Shown piece after piece: positions 7,494 to 13,821 of a stretch of 35,306 nt of DNA. Below the pieces are notes generated by a model, which had not been told where the DNA came from, made no database searches, and saw nothing but the letters and a program-made list of their open reading frames with translations. The DNA comes from Bacteroidales bacterium UBA1184 (GTDB taxonomy: Bacteria > Bacteroidota > Bacteroidia > Bacteroidales > ML635J-15). The first letter of the stretch is position 1, and the number at the start of each line of letters is the position of its first letter. The stretch is taken from assembly GCA_002310235.1 (NCBI GenBank), contig DBYO01000013.1:45416-80721 (forward strand), read 5' to 3'. The translations under genes were made by a program, and so were the position numbers.

Positions 7494-8294
7494 ATGACGA
7501 AAATTTCAGATAGGTTCTTGTCGTTCCGGGTCCAGATGGCATATCTGTTCGGACTGTCAGGATTTTTTATTGGATTTATTTTTTTGTATCGTCCAATTCA
7601 GATTGTCGAATTTTTCGATATGGGACGCGGGATAATGGCGTTCAATACCACTATGCTGTTTTGCATATTGTTTGGCGTGCTGCTTATTTCGCGCTTGCTG
7701 CTATATGTGCTACGACGCTTGTTTGTGCCTACATGGCTGGCATATTCTCTGTGGATATTTGGCGAAGTCCTTGTGGCATCCCTGTTTATGGCCTTGTATG
7801 TGACACTGATGTACCATGGCGAATATCCTTACTTTGATGTGGTAGGACTTTGCCTGTTTATTAATTTAATAGTGCTGTCGTTGCCCTACGTGATAATTTC
7901 GTTGTCGGTGGTGGCATCGGAGGCAAATGATGTTAACGAGCCGTCTGAAGGTGGTCTTATCCGTTTCTACGACAATACGCAGAAGCTCAAACTTGTTGTG
8001 GCTGCTGATGCTGTAATGTACGTAAAGGCCGAAGAAAATTATGTCAGGATTAAGTATCTTGAAAATGGTATGATTAAAGATTATGTGCTTCGTAATACAA
8101 TGAAGTCGCTCGAGCCTACGTTGCAAAAGTACGGCATGGTTCGTTGCCAGCGTTCATTTTTTGTTAATCCTAAGCATGTTAAGGTTTTGCGTAAAGATAA
8201 ACAGGGTGTTGTCGTTGCCGAACTTAATGTAAGCGGTGCCGATACTATACCGATTTCACCGAAATATTACGATGCTCTCGAAAGAATGTTGTAA
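7494..8294 (+). CDS. Membrane-embedded LytTR-family transcriptional regulator
   Basis: This 266-aa protein has four predicted membrane helices (about 14-33, 49-70, 77-101 and 115-137), a short acidic linker, and a C-terminal LytTR DNA-binding domain (about 165-266). LytTR hallmarks include VMYVKAEENYVRIKY, LRNTMKSLEP, MVRCQRSFFVNPKHV and IPISPKYYDAL. There is no receiver domain, so it is not a classical response regulator. The membrane part probably senses the signal directly or works with an unlinked partner. The ATG at 7494 is downstream of the repeated GTGACGAA elements. The next gene starts 11 bases after its stop, so it is probably cotranscribed with the dehydrogenase. Confidence 0.88.
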   Translation: MTKISDRFLSFRVQMAYLFGLSGFFIGFIFLYRPIQIVEFFDMGRGIMAFNTTMLFCILFGVLLISRLLLYVLRRLFVPTWLAYSLWIFGEVLVASLFMALYVTLMYHGEYPYFDVVGLCLFINLIVLSLPYVIISLSVVASEANDVNEPSEGGLIRFYDNTQKLKLVVAADAVMYVKAEENYVRIKYLENGMIKDYVLRNTMKSLEPTLQKYGMVRCQRSFFVNPKHVKVLRKDKQGVVVAELNVSGADTIPISPKYYDALERML

Positions 8295-8305
8295 ATCAAA
8301 GGAAT

Positions 8306-9247
8306 ATGCAACAGAAAGTTCTTATAATAGATGATGTCCATGCAATAATAACCGATGGACTGAAAAATGCTGGTTTTGATGTTGTTGATGCTACCGGCTG
8401 GAACCGTGAACGAATAATTTCAGAGGTTGGCGATGCCTTTGGCATTGTGTTGCGCAGTCGCATAAACATTGACCGTGAGTTTGTCGATGCTGCGAAATCT
8501 CTTCGCTATGTTGCGCGTGTAGGTGCCGGCATGGAAACCATCGATGTTGAATATTGCGAAGCTAAGGGAATAAGATGCCTCAATTCGCCGGAAGGAAACC
8601 GCGATGCTGTTGGCGAGCATACTGTAGGGATGCTTTTGTCGCTGCTAAACAACCTTAACCGTGCCGACCGTCAGGTGAAGGCTGGCGAGTGGAAGCGCGA
8701 GATGAATCGAGGTCGCGAACTTGGTTTCCGCACTGTGGGAATTATTGGCTACGGAAATATGGGATCGTCGTTTGCTCGCAAATTGTCGGGTTTCGGTTGC
8801 AAGGTGCTTGCCTACGATAAGTATAAGACTAATTATTCCGACGCTTATGCCGAGGAAGTTTCTCTTGACGGGATTTTTGCAAATGCCGATGTGCTGAGCT
8901 TGCATGTTCCGCTTACTGCCGAGACTAAGTATATGGTTGATGCTGAGTTTATTGCACGTTTCAAAAATCCGTTTGTCCTGCTCAATGCTTCGCGCGGACC
9001 GGTGGTAAAGACTTCGGCATTGGTAGATGCTTTGCAATCGGGAAAGGTTGTCGCTGCTGGACTGGATGTAATTGAGTACGAGGAAACTTCGTTCGAGGCA
9101 ACCAAAAAGATGACCGACAATCCCGATTTCCGCTATCTTGCGCAGAGCGACAATGTGATAATGTCGCCGCATATCGCTGGCTGGACGGTCGAGTCGAAGA
9201 TAAAGCTGGCTCAGGTGCTATTGGATAAAATCTTGATGGTTAAATAA
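8306..9247 (+). CDS. D-2-hydroxyacid dehydrogenase (phosphoglycerate dehydrogenase-like)
   Basis: This 313-aa NAD-dependent oxidoreductase has the Rossmann motif TVGIIGYGNMGSSFARKL, the arginine region LNASRGPVV, a DVIEYEE segment in the position of the catalytic Glu, and the catalytic His in SPHIAGWT. It lacks the C-terminal ACT or intervening domains of long SerA enzymes. Its length fits the short family, which includes short 3-phosphoglycerate dehydrogenases and other 2-hydroxyacid dehydrogenases. The substrate cannot be settled from sequence: no serC lies beside it, so a direct serine-pathway assignment is unsupported. The next gene begins 2 bases after its stop, indicating an operon. Confidence 0.88.
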   Translation: MQQKVLIIDDVHAIITDGLKNAGFDVVDATGWNRERIISEVGDAFGIVLRSRINIDREFVDAAKSLRYVARVGAGMETIDVEYCEAKGIRCLNSPEGNRDAVGEHTVGMLLSLLNNLNRADRQVKAGEWKREMNRGRELGFRTVGIIGYGNMGSSFARKLSGFGCKVLAYDKYKTNYSDAYAEEVSLDGIFANADVLSLHVPLTAETKYMVDAEFIARFKNPFVLLNASRGPVVKTSALVDALQSGKVVAAGLDVIEYEETSFEATKKMTDNPDFRYLAQSDNVIMSPHIAGWTVESKIKLAQVLLDKILMVK

Positions 9248-9249
9248 TT

Positions 9250-10044
9250 ATGACAATCGACCTTAACCTATCGAAGATGCGTAGCGAATATGGTTTTCCA
9301 GTCCGCTATTTCCTTTCTGCCAATGATGCAGAAATCGATATGAATGCATTGATAGGTAAGCACTTGACGATAGAATATCTGCACGAAATAAATTGTGTGT
9401 CGTGTGGAAAGCGGACTTCGAAAAGCTATATGAACGGGCATTGCTACGATTGCTACACCACCTTGCCCGAATGCGACGAGGGCGTTTTCAATCCCGAGAA
9501 GGATTTGTCGCACCTTGGAATTTCGCGCGATATGGAATGGTCGAAGAAATATTCGCTAATCGACCATTATGTTTACCTTGCCTACACTGGAGATTTGAAG
9601 GTTGGCGTTACACGTTACAACCAGATTCCTACGCGGTGGATTGACCAGGGTGCTGTTGCTGCCGTTCGCTTTGCAAAGACGCCCAACCGCAATCTTGCAG
9701 GACAGATAGAGGTCGAGATGAAAAAACATATTGCCGACAAGACCAACTGGCGGCGTATGCTTTTGTTTTCACAGCCTAACATCGATTTGGTTGAACGGAA
9801 AAAGGCTCTGTTGCCTTTGTTGCCAGACGATTTGCGCATATACGAATCGTATGACGATTCGGTATTCGAAATATTATATCCTTACCAAGTTGTTGCAAAT
9901 CTAAAGGCTGTCACTCTCGACAAGTACGATCGCATCGAAGGCGTACTTGCAGGCATCAAGGGACAATATCTGATTTTCGACAATGGCATAGCCTTCAATG
10001 TACGCAGCCATTCGGGATATAAGGTAAAATTGGAGATTTTGTAG
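9250..10044 (+). CDS. DUF2797 family protein with Cys-rich zinc-binding-like motif
   Basis: This 264-aa soluble protein has an N-terminal Cys cluster, CVSCGKRTSKSYMNGHCYDC (Cys49, Cys52, Cys65, Cys68), plus Cys75. It matches my recollection of DUF2797 proteins, which have a zinc-ribbon-like knuckle followed by a conserved domain starting around HYVYLAYTGDLKVGVTR. That segment, with Trp at TRWIDQGA, resembles a GIY-YIG-like layout, but I cannot confirm a nuclease fold. No biochemical function is established to my knowledge. It starts 2 bases after the dehydrogenase. A hairpin begins on the last base of its stop codon, before recX. Confidence 0.82.
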   Translation: MTIDLNLSKMRSEYGFPVRYFLSANDAEIDMNALIGKHLTIEYLHEINCVSCGKRTSKSYMNGHCYDCYTTLPECDEGVFNPEKDLSHLGISRDMEWSKKYSLIDHYVYLAYTGDLKVGVTRYNQIPTRWIDQGAVAAVRFAKTPNRNLAGQIEVEMKKHIADKTNWRRMLLFSQPNIDLVERKKALLPLLPDDLRIYESYDDSVFEILYPYQVVANLKAVTLDKYDRIEGVLAGIKGQYLIFDNGIAFNVRSHSGYKVKLEIL

Positions 10045-10065
10045 CATCGTTGCGTGCAACGGTGC
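10044..10065. repeat. Hairpin of the CGTTGC-type on a stop codon
   Basis: GCATCGTTGC (10044-10053) pairs with GCAACGGTGC (10056-10065) around a 2-nt loop, with one T.G wobble. It begins on the last base of the DUF2797 stop codon and fills most of the gap to recX. It has no T-run and lies inside an apparent operon, so it may be a repeat relic or an RNA-processing hairpin rather than a terminator. It is related to the hairpin at 5541-5558. Confidence 0.6.
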
Positions 10066-10071
10066 ACTAAA

Positions 10072-10542
10072 ATGAAAATTATGCAAAACGAAGATTTCGA
10101 AAAATATCTCATAAAGTCGCAAGCCTATTGCTCGCGTGCCGAAAAGTGCGAAAGCGATGTGCGTACCTATTTATTTAAGCAGCATGTCGATTCTGATGTC
10201 GTCGAAAAGATAATAGATAGCCTAAAGGAAGATAAATTCGTTGACAATGACCGCTACGCACGTGCTTTTGTCTCCGATGCGTTCAAGTTCAACAAATGGG
10301 GTAGGCTTAAGATTCGTCAGGCTTTGCTGGCAAAGGGTATATCTGATAAGGTTATGGCGGAACCATTGTCCGAAATCGATGAATCCGCCTATATGTCGCT
10401 GATAGAAAGTTTGTTGAAATCGAAACTTAAGACGGCCCGTGGCGATGACGAGTATAAGATTAAGGCTTCGGTTTTCCGTTTTGCGTATAGCAGGGGCTTT
10501 GAGCCAGAATTGGTTGAAAAGGTTTGGGCAAAACTGCGATAG
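10072..10542 (+). CDS. recX: Regulatory protein RecX
   Basis: This 156-aa basic, all-helical protein has the RecX three-helix repeats. KSQAYCSRAEKCESDVRTYL is the first repeat, followed by IIDSLKEDKFVDNDRYARAF (the conserved L..D.F.dD.RyA signature) and FKFNKWGRLKIRQALLAKGI (second repeat). RecX binds RecA filaments and limits their growth. I chose the ATG at 10072. An in-frame GTG at 10054 would lie within the hairpin loop and adds only non-conserved residues; ATG at 10081 is a second option. recA is not nearby. The gene reads convergently with the ProX-like gene, with one base between the two stop codons. Confidence 0.88.
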   Translation: MKIMQNEDFEKYLIKSQAYCSRAEKCESDVRTYLFKQHVDSDVVEKIIDSLKEDKFVDNDRYARAFVSDAFKFNKWGRLKIRQALLAKGISDKVMAEPLSEIDESAYMSLIESLLKSKLKTARGDDEYKIKASVFRFAYSRGFEPELVEKVWAKLR

Positions 10543-10543
10543 T

Positions 10544-11053
10544 TTATTCTATATCATCTGCAACTTCCAGATCCACAAACTCGTACTTGTTGCCGCTGTA
10601 GTCGAGTATTCTTACAAAATCGTCTGTACTTATGGAAATCAATGCGTTGAGTTGATTCGGCAGGAAGGTTAGGTGTCCTTTTGTGAGCAAGGTCTTGTCG
10701 ATGAATGCAATGGTGTGGTTTTCGGTGTCGTTGAGCAACGAAAAGACTGAAATTGCTCCAATCGTACCTTTAATCCACTTGTCGATGCGTTCCTGCGATG
10801 CGAATGAAAGTTTTCCCTGCTTAAGCTTGTGCTCGATGGCGTGGATGTTTATGTCGCGGTAGTAGTCGGAAATGAGCAGGTAGTGCTGGTTGCCCTTGTG
10901 GTTGCGCATAAATAAGTTTTTGCAGCGGCAGGCACCAATGCGTTTCCAAAATGCACCGTCGTCTTCCGACGAGAAATCGCGTGGCGATTCGTAATACTCA
11001 AATTTTATGTTCAAATCGGCTAATGCCTTGTAAACTATTTCCTGTCCAATCAT
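10544..11053 (-). CDS. ProX/YbaK-type prolyl-tRNA editing domain protein
   Basis: This 169-aa free-standing editing domain resembles the ProX/PrdX group that deacylates Ala-tRNA(Pro). Visible features are the N-terminal LADLNIKFEYYESP, the substrate-pocket segment CRCKNLFMRNHKGNQHYLLIS with the conserved Lys, KLSFASQERIDKWI, GTIGAISVFSLLND, and the closing LTFLPNQLNALISISTDDFVRIL. It acts in the cytoplasm as a translation quality-control factor. Its ATG overlaps the stop of the MeaB fusion (ATGA at 11050-11053), so the two are probably translationally coupled. A different YbaK-type protein is encoded at 28221-28715, so this genome carries two distinct trans-editing factors. Confidence 0.82.
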   Translation of the reverse strand: MIGQEIVYKALADLNIKFEYYESPRDFSSEDDGAFWKRIGACRCKNLFMRNHKGNQHYLLISDYYRDINIHAIEHKLKQGKLSFASQERIDKWIKGTIGAISVFSLLNDTENHTIAFIDKTLLTKGHLTFLPNQLNALISISTDDFVRILDYSGNKYEFVDLEVADDIE

Positions 11054-12783
11054 TTTTCGAAGTATTTTGCAAGTAGTTCGTGTGCGGCTACGAAACTGCT
11101 TATTTTGTTGTCGAGAACTTTTCTTTCGTAGTCGGGAAGGCTCTCTATAATCTTTTCGTTTTGGTAGAAACTGTTCTTAATTGCTTCGTTTATAGTTTCG
11201 TAGAGCCAGTATTTTGCCTGTTCGTTGCGGTTGTAGTCGAAGTAGCCGTTTGCATTTGTGTGGGCTACATATTTGGTAATCATCTCCCAGATGTCCATAA
11301 TTCCCGCACCCGAAAGTGCCGAGCAGGTTGTTGCTATAGGTGTCCAGCGTGACTTTGGCATTGGGAACAAATGCAGTGCGTTTTGATACTGTGTGCTGGC
11401 AAGTTGTGCACGTGTGATGTTTTCGCCGTCGGCTTTGGTGATTGCTATTGCGTCGGCCATTTCCATTATGCCGCGCTTTATGCCCTGCAGGTCGTCGCCA
11501 GCGCCAGTGACGAGCAGTAGCAAGAAGAAGTCAACCATGCTATGTACTGCAGTTTCCGACTGTCCAACGCCAACCGTCTCGACGAATATGGTGTCGAATC
11601 CTGCGGCTTCGCAAAGGATTATGGTTTCGCGGGTTTTGCGTGCGACTCCACCAAGCGAACCTGCTGATGGCGAAGGACGTACAAAGGCGTTGGGGTGGGA
11701 GGTTAGGTTCTCCATACGGGTTTTGTCTCCAAGTATGGAGCCGCCGCTTCGTTCGCTGCTCGGGTCAACGGCAAGTACGGCAAGTTTATGGTTTAGGTCG
11801 CAGATTTTAACTCCAAGTGCTTCAATGAAAGTGCTTTTGCCAGCACCAGGAACACCGGTTATGCCAATTCGTATCGACTTTCCTGAATGCGGTAGGCAAC
11901 CTTCGATAATTTTCTGGGCAATGGCTTGGTGTTCTGGCCTTACGCTTTCAACCATTGTGATAGCCTGACCAAGAATATTTATGTCGGAACGCAATATGCC
12001 TGCAATGTATTCATCGGCAGTATGTTGAGCCTTGTGTCTGCGGAATCTTGCAATGTTGGGATTTACCTGAGGTGGCTGTGATACGCCATCGTTTACGGCA
12101 AGAGCGCTGTTGTCGGCCTTGCTTTCTTCGACTTCTCCTATGAACCTTTTGCTCCCCCCATTGGCGTTAAAGGCATTAGGGCCTTTAGGGGCATTAGTGA
12201 CCGGTGAATTAGAATCACTATCTTTTGTCGATTTAGAAGCATTTATATTTTCTTTGCGCATTCTTTTCATCCTTTCAGCAAAGCCTCCATTTTCAAGAAA
12301 ATCTGTACTTAGTCTTTCAAGCAGACGAAACATGAGGTAATCTGTTTGGTTTAGAAGAATAATTGCCATGTTTGCAATAGTTTCGTCTGAACTATTTTTT
12401 GCAATGTTCATGAAAAAGTCTGCATCGCTGTGTTCTGCCCCTTTTTTTCGCATATCTTCAAATTCTGCAGAACCCTTTTCCCATATTCTGAGATTTCTTG
12501 TATTTAGATAATCTTTATAATCTTCCAGAAGTTCTTTTAAACTGGCTTTCGCAACATTTTTTAGGAAGATTTCTGTTTTACTTGATGTACTCGCCGCCGC
12601 ACTTCCTTCTGCAATATTTTGTTTCCCAGAACGAGCAGCTTGAATCATCTGGTCAATTGTGCGATCTCCTTTTGTTAAGTATTTATTGCAAAAGTAATAT
12701 GTGATTTCATATATTGCTTCTGCCTTTTGATATGCAACGAGTGATTTATAATTTCCAGGTTTAGATAACAATGAATCTTCCAT
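11050..12783 (-). CDS. Fusion of a four-helix-bundle protein to a MeaB-type GTPase
   Basis: The frame is 577 aa. Residues 1-177 are a complete four-helix-bundle protein of the kind related to 23S rRNA intervening-sequence ORFs: AYQKAEAIYEITYYFCNKYL, then RTIDQMIQAARSGKQNIAEG, KASLKELLEDYKDYL and GGFAERMKRMRKE. Residues about 178-225 are a low-complexity linker. Residues about 226-577 are a full MeaB/ArgK G3E GTPase: Walker A GVPGAGKS (310-317), DPSS (340-343), ETVGVGQSE (402-410) and the base motif TKAD (449-452). MeaB protects and loads the B12-dependent methylmalonyl-CoA mutase. The segment ALAVNDGVSQPPQVNPNIAR looks like the normal MeaB N terminus, so the bundle is an addition. The mutase subunits are not in this window. 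The gene follows hldD by 11 bases and overlaps the ProX-like gene. Confidence 0.9.
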   Translation of the reverse strand: MEDSLLSKPGNYKSLVAYQKAEAIYEITYYFCNKYLTKGDRTIDQMIQAARSGKQNIAEGSAAASTSSKTEIFLKNVAKASLKELLEDYKDYLNTRNLRIWEKGSAEFEDMRKKGAEHSDADFFMNIAKNSSDETIANMAIILLNQTDYLMFRLLERLSTDFLENGGFAERMKRMRKENINASKSTKDSDSNSPVTNAPKGPNAFNANGGSKRFIGEVEESKADNSALAVNDGVSQPPQVNPNIARFRRHKAQHTADEYIAGILRSDINILGQAITMVESVRPEHQAIAQKIIEGCLPHSGKSIRIGITGVPGAGKSTFIEALGVKICDLNHKLAVLAVDPSSERSGGSILGDKTRMENLTSHPNAFVRPSPSAGSLGGVARKTRETIILCEAAGFDTIFVETVGVGQSETAVHSMVDFFLLLLVTGAGDDLQGIKRGIMEMADAIAITKADGENITRAQLASTQYQNALHLFPMPKSRWTPIATTCSALSGAGIMDIWEMITKYVAHTNANGYFDYNRNEQAKYWLYETINEAIKNSFYQNEKIIESLPDYERKVLDNKISSFVAAHELLAKYFEK

Positions 12784-12794
12784 AACAAAAGTTT

Positions 12795-13754
12795 TTATCT
12801 GTATTTATGTCCTGCAAGGTAGTTCTGTACATAGTCTTTCACACCGTCTTCAAGGCTGTGGAATTCGGCAGTATAGCCAGCTTTTCGCAGAGAGGTTATG
12901 TCGGCTTCGGTAAAGTACTGGTACTTGTCGCGGATGTCGGCAGGAGTATCGATGTAGGTAATGTTTGGTGCCAAGCCCATGGCTGCAAATGTAGCCTTGC
13001 CAAGATCGTTGAACGGACGGGCTTTGCCAGTGCCAAGGTTGTATATTCCGCTGTGCTTGCGAGTTTCCATGAAGTATATCAACACATCGACGACATCCTT
13101 CACATAAACGAAATCGCGGCTCTGCTCTCCGTCGGCATAGTCGGGACGATGCGAGCGGAAAAGCTTAAGCATTCCTGTTGCATTTATCTGGTTGAAGGCG
13201 TGCATAATCACCGAAGCCATGCGTCCCTTGTGGTACTCGTTCGGACCATACACATTGAAAAACTTGAATCCTGCCCAGAAAAACGGCTTGCGTTCCTGTG
13301 CGAGCATCCACTTGTCGAACTCGTTCTTCGAAATGCCGTATGGGTTGAGCGGTTTCAAAATGTTGGGGTCTGTTGTATCGGAAAAGCCGTTTTCGCCCAT
13401 TCCGTATGTTGCCGCCGACGATGCGTAGAGGAAAGGAATGCCATATTTGCAGCATTTTTCCCAAAGCATCTTGGTGTATTCGGTGTTCATTTTCAACAGC
13501 AGCGACAGGTCGAATTCGGTGGTGTCGGTACGAGCACCGAGGTGGAAGATGGTTTCAACCTGCTTGTGGTTGGCATCGAGCCAGTCGGCAAAGTCGTCGC
13601 GGTTGACGAACTTTACTTTCTTGTTCTCGAAGTTGCCTTTCTTCTCTTCGCGCGAAAAGTCATCCGACAATACAAGATCGGTGTATCCGCGTTCTATAAG
13701 TGTGGCTGCCAAGTTGCTGCCTATGAATCCTGCTGCTCCTGTAACTACTATCAT
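12795..13754 (-). CDS. hldD: ADP-L-glycero-D-manno-heptose 6-epimerase
   Basis: This 319-aa extended short-chain dehydrogenase has the NAD(P)-binding motif TGAAGFIGSN (residues 5-14), the catalytic pair Y139xxxK143 in NPYGISK, and the preceding FLYASSAATYG with the catalytic Ser. FFNVYGPNEYHKGRMASV and QSRDFVYVKDVVDV are characteristic of HldD (RfaD) rather than generic UDP-sugar epimerases. It makes ADP-L-glycero-D-manno-heptose for the lipopolysaccharide inner core. Other heptose genes (gmhA, hldE, gmhB) are absent from the window. It heads an operon with the MeaB fusion and the ProX-like gene. A TTACTTTG -7-like box lies 17 bases upstream of the ATG. Confidence 0.92.
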   Translation of the reverse strand: MIVVTGAAGFIGSNLAATLIERGYTDLVLSDDFSREEKKGNFENKKVKFVNRDDFADWLDANHKQVETIFHLGARTDTTEFDLSLLLKMNTEYTKMLWEKCCKYGIPFLYASSAATYGMGENGFSDTTDPNILKPLNPYGISKNEFDKWMLAQERKPFFWAGFKFFNVYGPNEYHKGRMASVIMHAFNQINATGMLKLFRSHRPDYADGEQSRDFVYVKDVVDVLIYFMETRKHSGIYNLGTGKARPFNDLGKATFAAMGLAPNITYIDTPADIRDKYQYFTEADITSLRKAGYTAEFHSLEDGVKDYVQNYLAGHKYR

Positions 13755-13771
13755 TGCTTTTCAATTTTGTG

Positions 13772-13779
13772 CAAAGTAA
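13772..13779 (-). promoter_or_regulatory. Candidate -7 box for hldD
   Basis: The minus strand reads TTACTTTG, one base from the TAnnTTTG consensus and identical to the box in front of manC (25732-25739). No clear -33 element is visible at the expected distance. Confidence 0.45.
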
Positions 13780-13795
13780 ACAAATTTATTTGAAC

Positions 13796-13821
13796 ATCGG
13801 TAGCTTTCTTTGCTAACCGAT
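13796..13821. repeat. Hairpin on the stop codon of the transglutaminase gene
   Basis: ATCGGTAGC (13796-13804) pairs with GCTAACCGAT (13812-13821) with one bulged base. The stop codon of the upstream minus-strand gene (13813-13815) is inside the stem. No T-run follows on the minus strand, so a terminator role is uncertain. The -7 box of hldD lies 17 bases away. Confidence 0.45.

Noticed and set aside
10054..10542. recX start at GTG 10054
   Set aside because: The codon lies in the loop of the hairpin at 10044-10065 and adds a Cys-containing stretch with no RecX similarity; ATG at 10072 is better.
12807..13793. 328-aa open frame opposite hldD
   Set aside because: It is antisense to a strongly conserved epimerase, is rich in Val/Cys/His without recognisable domains, and has no promoter of its own; it is a shadow of the codon usage.
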